Part shown: one piece after another, positions 52,409 to 64,000 of the stretch
Numbering within the stretch: position 1 is the first letter of the stretch
How the letters are laid out: each line of letters starts with the position of its first letter
From: Burkholderiales bacterium
Lineage (GTDB): Bacteria > Pseudomonadota > Gammaproteobacteria > Burkholderiales > SG8-41
Length of the DNA stretch: 64,000 nt
Assembly: GCA_036262035.1 (NCBI GenBank)
Contig: DATAJS010000010.1
Location: 62,001-126,000 of the forward strand
Reading direction: 5' to 3'
The notes under the pieces: model-generated
What the model was told of the DNA's origin: nothing
What the model saw: the letters and a program-made list of their open reading frames with translations, nothing else
The model's database searches: none
Translations under genes and position numbers: made by a program

Positions 52409-54307
52409 ATGTCGCAAGCGCTTGAAAAATTTGACGTTATCGTTGTCGGCGGCGGCCATGCAGGCACCGAGGCGGCGTTGGCGAGCGCGCGCATGGGCTG
52501 TTCGACGCTGCTGCTGACCCACAACGTCGAGACGCTGGGCCAGATGTCGTGCAATCCGTCGATCGGCGGCATCGGCAAGGGCCACCTGGTCAAGGAAGTC
52601 GATGCCTTGGGCGGCGCGATGGCCGCCGCCACCGACGAAGCCGGCATCCAGTTCCGCATCCTCAATTCGCGCAAGGGCCCCGCGGTCCGCGCGACCCGTG
52701 CCCAGGCCGACCGGGTGCTCTACAAGCAGGCGATCCGGCGGCGGCTCGAAAATCAACCGAACCTGCGCATTTTTCAGCAGGCGGTCGATGACCTCGTTCT
52801 GGACGGCGACCGCGTGGTCGGCGCGGTCACCCAGATCGGCGTGCGCTTCGAAGCGAGGGCGATCGTCCTGACCACCGGGACGTTCCTTTCCGGGCTGATT
52901 CACGTCGGGCTCCAGAACTATCAAGGCGGTCGGGCAGGGGATCCGCCGGCGGTCGGCCTCGCGCGACGCCTCCGCGAGCTGAATCTCCCGGTCGGACGGC
53001 TCAAAACCGGCACGCCGCCGCGCATCGACGGCCGCAGCATCGATTTCGCGGCGATGACCGAGCAGCCCGGCGACGACCCGGCGCCGGTGTTCTCCTTTCT
53101 GGGGTCGGTTTCGCAGCACCCGCAGCAGCTGCCGTGCTGGATCACTCACACCAACGCGCGCACGCACGACATCATCCGCGGCGGTCTCGACCGCTCGCCG
53201 ATGTTCACCGGCGTCATCGAAGGCGTGGGCCCGCGCTACTGTCCGTCGATCGAAGACAAGATCCATCGCTTCGCAGACAAGGCGTCGCACCAGATCTTCC
53301 TCGAGCCCGAAGGGCTGACGGTCAACGAGTTCTATCCGAACGGAATTTCGACGAGCCTGCCGTATGACGTGCAGTTCGAGCTCGTGCGCTCCATCGACGG
53401 CCTCGAGCACGCGAACATCACGCGGCCGGGCTACGCGATCGAGTACGACTACCTCGATCCGCGCGCGCTGAAAGCGTCTCTCGAATCCAAGGTGATCGCC
53501 GGATTGTTCCTCGCCGGACAGATCAACGGCACGACGGGCTACGAGGAAGCCGCCGCGCAGGGGCTGCTCGCGGGTCTCAATGCGGCGCGTGCGGCGAAGG
53601 CCGCGGAGCCCTGGAGCCCCCGACGCGACGAAGCGTATCTGGGCGTACTGGTCGACGATCTCATCACGCGCGGGGTGTCCGAGCCTTACCGCATGTTCAC
53701 CAGCCGCGCCGAATATCGCCTTCAGCTCCGGGAGGACAACGCCGACCTGCGCCTGACCGAAGCCGGCCGCAAGCTCGGCCTCATCGGCGATGCGCGCTGG
53801 GCCGCGTTCGAGGCCAAGCGCGAAGCGATCGCCCGCGAGCAGGCGCGGCTGAAAGCGACCTGGGTGAACCCGAAGATCGTCAGCGTCGACGAGGCGACGC
53901 GCGTTCTCGGTCAGCCGCTCGAGCGCGAATACACGCTGCAGTCGCTGCTGCGCCGGCCCGACGTCACGTATGCATCGCTGATGACGCTGCCCGGCGCCGG
54001 CCCGGGTCTCACGGACGCGCAGGCCGCCGAGCAGGTCGAGATCCAGGCGAAGTATCACGGCTACATCGAGCGCCAGAAGGAAGAGATCGAGCGCAACCTC
54101 GACAACGAGAACGCGCGCCTTCCCCCGGATATCGATTACCGGACGGTGCGCGGGCTCTCGATCGAGGTGCAGCAGAAGCTCAACCAGCACCGGCCCGAGA
54201 CGCTGGGGCAGGCGGCGCGCATCTCCGGCGTCACGCCGGCGGCTATCTCGATCCTCCTCGTGCACTTGAAGCGCGGCTTCGCCGAGACTGAACAGAAATC
54301 GGCATGA
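52409..54307 (+). CDS. mnmG: tRNA uridine-5-carboxymethylaminomethyl modification enzyme MnmG
   Basis: A 632-residue FAD protein, partner of MnmE. The N-terminal dinucleotide fold is [21 protein letters not shown], followed by [22 protein letters not shown] in parts, [11 protein letters not shown], and [17 protein letters not shown]. The C-terminal helical domain ends the protein. Just upstream, TATCAT (52375-52380) may be a -10 box, placed after the parS pair. The stop overlaps rsmG (ATGA), beginning the mnmG-rsmG-parA-parB run. Confidence 0.97.
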   Translation: MSQALEKFDVIVVGGGHAGTEAALASARMGCSTLLLTHNVETLGQMSCNPSIGGIGKGHLVKEVDALGGAMAAATDEAGIQFRILNSRKGPAVRATRAQADRVLYKQAIRRRLENQPNLRIFQQAVDDLVLDGDRVVGAVTQIGVRFEARAIVLTTGTFLSGLIHVGLQNYQGGRAGDPPAVGLARRLRELNLPVGRLKTGTPPRIDGRSIDFAAMTEQPGDDPAPVFSFLGSVSQHPQQLPCWITHTNARTHDIIRGGLDRSPMFTGVIEGVGPRYCPSIEDKIHRFADKASHQIFLEPEGLTVNEFYPNGISTSLPYDVQFELVRSIDGLEHANITRPGYAIEYDYLDPRALKASLESKVIAGLFLAGQINGTTGYEEAAAQGLLAGLNAARAAKAAEPWSPRRDEAYLGVLVDDLITRGVSEPYRMFTSRAEYRLQLREDNADLRLTEAGRKLGLIGDARWAAFEAKREAIAREQARLKATWVNPKIVSVDEATRVLGQPLEREYTLQSLLRRPDVTYASLMTLPGAGPGLTDAQAAEQVEIQAKYHGYIERQKEEIERNLDNENARLPPDIDYRTVRGLSIEVQQKLNQHRPETLGQAARISGVTPAAISILLVHLKRGFAETEQKSA

Positions 54308-54930
54308 GCGGCGAGCGCAGGCTCGCGAGCGGGCTCGAGAAGCTGGGGTTACCCGCGTCCGGCGATGTACCGGACAAGTTGCTCCGATACGTCGCGCTGA
54401 TCGCGAAATGGAATCGGGTGTACAACCTGACGGCAGTGCGCGATCAGGGCGACATGGCCTGCGTCCATATACTGGACAGCTTGGCGGTGTTGCCGCACCT
54501 GAAGGGGCGCACGCTGCTCGACGTGGGCAGCGGTGCGGGGCTGCCCGGCATACCGCTCGCGATCGCACGGCCCGACCTCGAGGTGACTTTGCTCGACAGC
54601 AACCAGAAGAAGACGAGCTTCCAGCAGCAGGCGGCGATCGAGCTTTCGCTCGCGAACGTGTGCGCGGTCAACGTCAGGGTGGAAAGTTGGGACCCGGCGC
54701 AGCGCTTCGACGTGGTCATCTCGCGCGCCTTCGCGGAGATCGCCGATTTCGTATCGGCGGCGGGGAGATTGTGTGCCGACGGCGGCGTGCTCGTCGCGAT
54801 GAAAGGGATATCTCCGGATGAAGAGCTTTCGCGTATGCCGGCGGCATACCGCGCGCGGGCGGTCGTGCCGCTCGCCGTTCCCGGCGTCGACGCCGAAAGG
54901 CATCTCGTGCTGATCGAGCGCGCCGCATGA
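54304..54930 (+). CDS. rsmG: 16S rRNA (guanine-527-N7)-methyltransferase
   Basis: A 208-residue SAM-dependent enzyme that methylates G527 of 16S rRNA. Family segments: [43 protein letters not shown] (SAM motif I), and [12 protein letters not shown]. It overlaps both mnmG and parA by four bases, so all are co-translated. Confidence 0.96.
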   Translation: MSGERRLASGLEKLGLPASGDVPDKLLRYVALIAKWNRVYNLTAVRDQGDMACVHILDSLAVLPHLKGRTLLDVGSGAGLPGIPLAIARPDLEVTLLDSNQKKTSFQQQAAIELSLANVCAVNVRVESWDPAQRFDVVISRAFAEIADFVSAAGRLCADGGVLVAMKGISPDEELSRMPAAYRARAVVPLAVPGVDAERHLVLIERAA

Positions 54931-55709
54931 GCCGCATACTCGCGGTCACCAACCAGAAAGGCGGCGTCGGGAAGACGACGACGAGCGTCAATCTCGCCGC
55001 GAGCCTCGGCGCCGCGAAGCGCCGCGTGCTGCTCGTCGACCTCGATCCGCAGGGCAACGCGACGATGGGGAGCGGCATCGACAAACGCTCGCTCCAGTCC
55101 ACCGTCTATCAAGTCCTCATCGGCGAGCGGTCGGCTGCGGACGTGCGGGTGCGCGCGCCCTCCGGCGAGTACGACGTCCTCCCGGCCAACCGCGAGCTTG
55201 CCGGCGCGGAAGTGGAGATGGTGGACATCGAGCGCCGCGAGATCCGGCTCAAGGAAGCGCTCGCGCCGATCAGCGATCAGTACGATTTCGTGCTGCTCGA
55301 CTGTCCGCCCGCGCTCAACCTGCTGACGGTCAACGGGCTCACCGCCGCGAACGCGGTGATGATCCCCATGCAGTGCGAGTACTACGCGCTCGAAGGGCTG
55401 TCGGATCTGGTCGAGACGGTGAAGAAGGTGCGCGCGCATCTCAACCCGACGCTCGAGATCGAAGGCTTGCTGCGCACGATGTACGACCCGCGCAACACCC
55501 TCGCGCAGCAGGTGTCGGCGCAGCTCATCCAGCATTTCGGCGACAAGGTCTATCGCACCGTCATCCCGCGCAACATCCGGCTCGCGGAAGCGCCTAGCCA
55601 CGGGCTGCCGGTGCTCGGCTTCGACAAGTCTTCAAAAGGCGCCCAGGCCTATCTCGCGCTCGCGGGCGAGATGCTCAACCGCACGGCGCAGCTGCAAGAG
55701 GTATCGTGA
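54927..55709 (+). CDS. parA: Chromosome partitioning ATPase ParA (Soj)
   Basis: A 260-residue deviant Walker ATPase. NQKGGVGKTTTSVNLAA is the P-loop with the signature first lysine, LLVDLDPQGNAT is the switch region, and VLLDCPPALNLLT is the Walker B region. It lacks the N-terminal DNA-binding domain of plasmid type Ia proteins, as expected for a chromosomal Soj. It works with ParB and parS to move origins apart. It overlaps rsmG and parB. Confidence 0.97.
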   Translation: MSRILAVTNQKGGVGKTTTSVNLAASLGAAKRRVLLVDLDPQGNATMGSGIDKRSLQSTVYQVLIGERSAADVRVRAPSGEYDVLPANRELAGAEVEMVDIERREIRLKEALAPISDQYDFVLLDCPPALNLLTVNGLTAANAVMIPMQCEYYALEGLSDLVETVKKVRAHLNPTLEIEGLLRTMYDPRNTLAQQVSAQLIQHFGDKVYRTVIPRNIRLAEAPSHGLPVLGFDKSSKGAQAYLALAGEMLNRTAQLQEVS

Positions 55710-56578
55710 TGGTGAAACCCAAGGGGCTGGGACGCGGTCTCGACGCGCTGCTCGGCGGCGGCATCGACGACAAACCGGCGCCGGCCAAGGAGGCGCAGGA
55801 CGGATTGCGCACGCTGGGGATCGACGAGCTTCAGCCCGGCAAATACCAGCCGCGCTCGATCATGGACGAAGCGCCGCTGGCGGAGCTCGCCGAGTCGATC
55901 AAGAGCCAGGGCATCATGCAGCCCATACTCGTGCGGCCGCTCAGGGACGGCGGCTACGAGATCGTCGCCGGCGAGCGCCGCTGGCGCGCGGCGCGGCTCG
56001 CCGGTCTGACGGCGGTGCCGACGCTGGTCAAGGACATCCCCGACCAGCAGGCGCTGGCCGCCGCGCTCATCGAGAACATCCAGCGCGAGGACCTGAATCC
56101 GCTCGAAGAGGCGCTGGGCATCCAGCGGCTCACCCAGGAATTCGGTCTCACGCACCAGCAGATCGCCGAGACGCTCGGCCGCTCGCGCACCGCGGTCACC
56201 AATTTGCTGCGGCTGCTCGAGCTCGCACCGCCCGTTCGCGAGCTGCTCGCGGAAGGAAAGATCGACATGGGCCACGCGCGCGCGCTGCTCGCGCTGCCGG
56301 TGACCCGGCAGATCGAGCTCGCGCGCGTGGCGGCGGCCAAAGGCCTCACCGTGCGGGACGTCGAGCAGCGGGTCGCCGACGCGCAGAAAAGTCCGGATCG
56401 CGAGACGCCGAAGCGCCGCGTCGACCGCGACGTCGCGCGGCTCGAAGAGGAATGGTCGCAGCGGCTGGGCACCAGCGTCGAGATCAAGAGCAAAGGCAAG
56501 CGCGGCGGCAAGCTCGTCGTGTCTTATCGCACCCTGGACGAGCTCGATCAGCTCCTCGCGCGCTTAGGGTCCGCTTAA
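55709..56578 (+). CDS. parB: Chromosome partitioning protein ParB (Spo0J)
   Basis: A 289-residue CTP-dependent DNA clamp. It begins KPKGLGRGLDALLGG, the typical ParA-stimulating start. The CTP-binding domain has YQPRSIMDE, PILVRPL and GYEIVAGERRWRAA; ENIQREDLNPLEEA and the helix-turn-helix (THQQIAETLGRSRTAVTNLLRLL) follow, then a dimerisation end. The ATG at 55709 overlaps the parA stop; a GTG one codon upstream is an alternative. It should bind the parS pair at 52291-52338. Confidence 0.97.
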   Translation: MVKPKGLGRGLDALLGGGIDDKPAPAKEAQDGLRTLGIDELQPGKYQPRSIMDEAPLAELAESIKSQGIMQPILVRPLRDGGYEIVAGERRWRAARLAGLTAVPTLVKDIPDQQALAAALIENIQREDLNPLEEALGIQRLTQEFGLTHQQIAETLGRSRTAVTNLLRLLELAPPVRELLAEGKIDMGHARALLALPVTRQIELARVAAAKGLTVRDVEQRVADAQKSPDRETPKRRVDRDVARLEEEWSQRLGTSVEIKSKGKRGGKLVVSYRTLDELDQLLARLGSA

Positions 56579-56664
56579 GCGGCATCGGGTCCAAAGTCCA
56601 ATAGCAGCCACGCGCCGCCCGTCGTAGCGTATGCGCGCGAACCGGTCTTTCGCCGTACAGCCTT

Positions 56665-56694
56665 TTGACTAGCGTCGACGCAACCCCGTATAAT
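56665..56694 (+). promoter_or_regulatory. Sigma-70 promoter of the atp operon
   Basis: TTGACT (56665-56670), 18-base spacer, and a perfect TATAAT (56689-56694). Transcription should start near 56701, which places the TTG at 56665 outside the mRNA and so decides the atpI start. It lies 87 bases after parB and drives a run of nine genes. Confidence 0.8.
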
Positions 56695-56724
56695 TCCACG
56701 GTTTTATTGCGGGTGATAACGCGC

Positions 56725-57111
56725 GTGGCACTGCTGATCGAAGGCAGGCCGATCCGCACCGTCCTCAAGTGGCAGTGTTATGCGACTGCCGCGATCGCAT
56801 TAATCGCCGGAATCCTGATGGGCTTGCCGGGCGCGCTCTCCGCGCTCCTCGGCGGTCTCGTCAACATCACGGCGGGTGCGGTATTCGGTGTGGTGGCGAC
56901 GCACAGCAGGAAGCGCACCGCAGGCGAGGCGCTCATCGCGATGATGCGCGCCGAAGCGGGCAAGGTGGCCCTCATCGTCGTCCAGCTCTGGCTGGTTCTG
57001 GCGTACGTGAAGCCCCTGCTGCTCGCTCCGTTCTTCGGGACGTTCGTCCTCACGGTGATCTTCTTCAGCGCGGCGATCTTCGTGCGCGAGCGCGGACGCG
57101 GACGCAATTGA
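56725..57111 (+). CDS. atpI: ATP synthase subunit I (AtpI)
   Basis: A 128-residue membrane protein with four hydrophobic helices, as in AtpI proteins that aid c-ring assembly and Mg uptake for ATP synthase. Sequences such as GALSALLGGLVNITAGAVFG and the end LTVIFFSAAIFVRER fit. Start choice: the promoter at 56665-56694 excludes the TTG at 56665. A GTG at 56725 with GGGTGA nine bases upstream is preferred, and the GTG at 56713 is possible. First gene of the atp operon. Confidence 0.82.
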   Translation: MALLIEGRPIRTVLKWQCYATAAIALIAGILMGLPGALSALLGGLVNITAGAVFGVVATHSRKRTAGEALIAMMRAEAGKVALIVVQLWLVLAYVKPLLLAPFFGTFVLTVIFFSAAIFVRERGRGRN

Positions 57112-57147
57112 GCAGATGCAGCGGGCGGCACAGCAGGTAACAGCTAA

Positions 57148-58287
<1,140 letters not shown>

Positions 58288-58332
58288 TCACGAACCGCTT
58301 CGCGTCGCGATACGGCGGCGCGTGAGGACGCT

Positions 58333-58803
58333 ATGAACATCAATCTCACATTGCTCGCGCAGGCCATCACCTTCGCGCTCTTCATCTGGTTCACCGCCAA
58401 GTTCGTGTGGCCGCATCTCGCCAACGCGATCGACGCGCGCCAGAAGCAGATCGCCGAAGGGCTCGCGGCCGCCGAGCGCGGCAAGCAGGACCTGCAGCAG
58501 GCCGCGGTGCGCACCGAGGCGATGCTCAAGGAAGCGCGCGACAAGGCGCAGGAGATCATGGCGCAGGCCGAGAAGCGGGCGAGCCAGATCGTCGAGGAAG
58601 CCAAGCTCGCCGCGAACGAAGAAGGCTCGCGCCTCGTCGCCGCCGCCAAGGCCGAGATCGACCAGGAAGTCTCGCGCGCCCGCGAGTCGCTGCGTCAGCA
58701 GGTCGCCTCGCTCGCCGTCGCCGGCGCGGAGCAGATCCTGCGCCGCGAGGTCGATCAGAAGACGCACGCGGACCTGCTCGCCAGCGTGCAGAGCCAGCTC
58801 TAA
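58333..58803 (+). CDS. atpF: F0 ATP synthase subunit b
   Basis: A 156-residue peripheral-stalk protein: one N-terminal membrane helix (about 5-28, [21 protein letters not shown]) and then a long charged coiled coil rich in Ala, Glu and Lys. Length equals the usual 156 residues of the E. coli protein. It links subunit a to the delta subunit at the top of F1. Confidence 0.96.
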   Translation: MNINLTLLAQAITFALFIWFTAKFVWPHLANAIDARQKQIAEGLAAAERGKQDLQQAAVRTEAMLKEARDKAQEIMAQAEKRASQIVEEAKLAANEEGSRLVAAAKAEIDQEVSRARESLRQQVASLAVAGAEQILRREVDQKTHADLLASVQSQL

Positions 58804-58806
58804 GCC

Positions 58807-59343
58807 ATGGCCGAGCTCGCAACCATCGCCCGGCCCTACGCCGAAGCGGCGTTCAGGATCGCGCTCGAGAGCAACGATCTCACGCGCTGGTCGGACACGC
58901 TGGCGCTGCTCGACGCGGCGGTCTCCGACGAGAGCCTCGCCTCGCGCCTCCACGATCCCAACGTGTCCGACACGGCGCTCGAAAGCGTCCTGCTCGGCGC
59001 GTTCGGCGAGCGCCTCGACGGCCCCGGCCGCAACTTCGTGCAGGTGCTGATCGCCAACGGCAGGCTCGGGCTCGTCGGCGAGATCCGCGCCCAGTACGAG
59101 GAGCTCAGGCGCGAGCACGAAGGCGTGCTCGAAGCGCGCATCGTCTCGGCCATGCCGATCGACGACGCGCAGGTGCGCCCGCTCGTCTCGGCCCTGGAAG
59201 CCAAATACAAGCGTCGCGTGAACGTCGCGGTCGAAGTCGACCCCGCGCTCATCGGCGGCGCCCGCATCCTCGTCGGCGACAAGGTCATCGACGCCACGGT
59301 GCGCGGACGGCTCGACGCGATGCGCGCCGCGCTCGCGCACTAA
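58807..59343 (+). CDS. atpH: F1 ATP synthase subunit delta
   Basis: A 178-residue stalk protein. The N-terminal helical domain starts LATIARPYAEAAFRIA, typical of delta/OSCP. NFVQVLIANGRLGLV and the C-terminal VDPALIGGARILVGDKVIDATVRGRLDAM in parts complete the family pattern. It connects subunit b dimers to the alpha crown. It starts three bases after atpF. Confidence 0.96.
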   Translation: MAELATIARPYAEAAFRIALESNDLTRWSDTLALLDAAVSDESLASRLHDPNVSDTALESVLLGAFGERLDGPGRNFVQVLIANGRLGLVGEIRAQYEELRREHEGVLEARIVSAMPIDDAQVRPLVSALEAKYKRRVNVAVEVDPALIGGARILVGDKVIDATVRGRLDAMRAALAH

Positions 59344-59359
59344 CGTTAGGGAGTAAAGC

Positions 59360-60901
<1,542 letters not shown>

Positions 60902-60907
60902 ACAGCT

Positions 60908-60988
60908 CGTCATTCCGGACGCGCCGACGGCGCGATCCGGAATCCATTTTGACCTCAACAATGGATCCCCGCCTTCGCGGGGATGACG
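60908..60988. repeat. REP-like double palindrome inside the atp operon (copy 4)
   Basis: CGTCATTCCGGACGCG opens and CGCGGGGATGACG closes an 81-base element almost the same as the one at 1111-1204, with TCCATTTTGACCTCAAC in its centre. It has two hairpins (GGCGCG/TCCGGA region and CCCCGCCTTCGCGGGG). It lies in the 125-base gap between atpA and atpG, so it is transcribed within the operon and could affect mRNA stability or differential expression of alpha versus gamma. Confidence 0.75.
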
Positions 60989-61026
60989 TTCCGGGCGTCG
61001 CCCGTCACGTCAATTAAGGAACAGCA

Positions 61027-63421
<2,395 letters not shown>

Positions 63422-63431
63422 CTCGAAAGCC

Positions 63432-63857
63432 ATGGCAACTAATACCATCCACGTGGACGTCGTCAGCGCCGAAGAGTCGATCTACTCGGGCGAGGCGGAA
63501 TTCGTCGTGCTGCCGGGTGAAGGCGGCGAGCTCGGGATCTATCCGCGCCACACCCCCCTCATGACCCGCATCCGCGCGGGGCAGGTGCGCATCAAGCCGG
63601 CGGGCGGCGGTGCCGAAGAGCTGATCTTCGTCGCGGGCGGCATCCTGGAAGTCCAACCCAAAGCGATCACCGTGCTCGCCGACACGGCGATCCGCGGTCA
63701 CGACCTCGATGAGGCGAAGGCGCTCGAAGCCAAGCGCCACGCCGAGGAGGCGATGGCGAACCGCTCCGGCAAGCTCGAGATCGCGAGGGCGCAGGCGGAG
63801 CTCGCGACCGCGGTCGCGCAGCTCGCGGCGATCCAGAAGCTGCGCGGTCGGCGCTGA
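63432..63857 (+). CDS. atpC: F1 ATP synthase subunit epsilon
   Basis: A 141-residue regulatory subunit: N-terminal beta-sandwich ([37 protein letters not shown] in parts) and a C-terminal helical hairpin ([18 protein letters not shown] and after). It couples rotation to F1 and can inhibit hydrolysis. It is the last gene of the operon, followed by a terminator. Confidence 0.96.
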   Translation: MATNTIHVDVVSAEESIYSGEAEFVVLPGEGGELGIYPRHTPLMTRIRAGQVRIKPAGGGAEELIFVAGGILEVQPKAITVLADTAIRGHDLDEAKALEAKRHAEEAMANRSGKLEIARAQAELATAVAQLAAIQKLRGRR

Positions 63858-63904
63858 GCGTCGTCAAGCTCGCGTTCGTGCGATATCTCACGAACGTCGC
63901 ACGG

Positions 63905-63930
63905 AAAGGCGGCCGCAGGGCCGCCTTTTT
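63905..63930 (+). terminator. Rho-independent terminator of the atp operon
   Basis: AAAGGCGGCC (63905-63914) and GGCCGCCTTT (63919-63928) form a perfect 10-bp stem with a GCAG loop, ending in TTTTT (63926-63930). It lies 47 bases after atpC. The remaining 70 bases of the window hold no gene I can support; GATAAT near 63987 may be a -10 box of the next unit. Confidence 0.92.
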
Positions 63931-64000
63931 GCATTTCCAGAGCGGCACAAGTGCGCTGTCCCCGGCAGGTCCACATAGACCCTATGAGATAATTTCCAGA

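Noticed and set aside
51077-54568. A 1163-codon open frame on the minus strand
   Set aside because: It lies wholly antisense to mnmE, the parS gap and mnmG, which have full family motifs. Long antisense frames are common in high-G+C DNA, and its translation is low-complexity Arg/Ala/Ser-rich.
56665-56724. TTG at 56665 as the atpI start
   Set aside because: It coincides with the -35 box of a strong promoter, and the added residues have no AtpI similarity.
63931-64000. Start of a further gene (glmU is common after atpC)
   Set aside because: Only 70 bases remain after the terminator, and no start codon with coding character is visible.

Overview
The window is a high-G+C bacterial chromosome segment that reads as a betaproteobacterium, closest in gene order to Burkholderiales, Rhodocyclales and Nitrosomonadales. 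It carries the chromosome origin neighbourhood (gyrB, dnaN, dnaA on one side; rpmH, rnpA, yidC, mnmE, mnmG, rsmG, parA, parB and the whole atp operon on the other). It also has the betaproteobacterial glycolytic block tkt-gap-pgk-pyk-aldolase, the def-fmt-rsmB-DUF4390-ntrY-ntrX string, and three Bug-family periplasmic binding proteins. Coding density is high and no stretch over 300 bases lacks a gene. I see no tRNA, rRNA, CRISPR array, prophage or insertion sequence.

Positions 1-8200 are mixed. The N-terminus of an acyl-CoA carboxylase carboxyltransferase leaves the left edge, divergent from a GntR/FCD regulator. Next come a free-standing 73-residue biotin carrier, an SH3-domain exported protein, a phosphoesterase, a DoxX membrane protein, a Tat-exported sulfite/sulfane dehydrogenase with its diheme cytochrome, a DUF4142 protein, a DUF3182/hydrolase pair and a DUF4124 protein. 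Positions 8300-12300 (minus strand) hold a MoxR ATPase, DUF58 and VWA unit plus a membrane-anchored trypsin-like protease.

Positions 12778-23891 (all minus strand) form a catabolic island: two paralogous carboxyltransferases, an SDR, three Bug binding proteins, an acyl-CoA dehydrogenase, a cupin, an amidohydrolase and a CobW-type GTPase. One near-identical 20-base palindrome-centred motif lies in the GntR/carboxyltransferase divergent region and again in front of the island's carboxyltransferase. I read it as the operator of a small GntR regulon for acyl-CoA or carboxylic-acid breakdown.

Positions 24019-30998 encode class I aldolase, pyruvate kinase, phosphoglycerate kinase, GAPDH and transketolase. 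Positions 31142-37882 run from deformylase to the NtrY/NtrX-like pair; the NtrX-like regulator has lost its sigma-54 activation signatures. LysM protein, dprA and topB follow on the plus strand, then convergent gyrB-dnaN-dnaA. The probable oriC is between dnaN and dnaA. Two parS sites sit before mnmG, and a strong promoter precedes atpIBEFHAGDC, which ends in a clear terminator.

Two kinds of intergenic structure recur. One is a REP-like family ending in CGTCATTCC-type palindromes (four copies, one inside the atp operon). The other is a set of short phased repeats beginning at stop codons, each with its own unit (GTGA-based or CACGGAGGA-based), that usually fold against an inverted partner across the intergenic gap.
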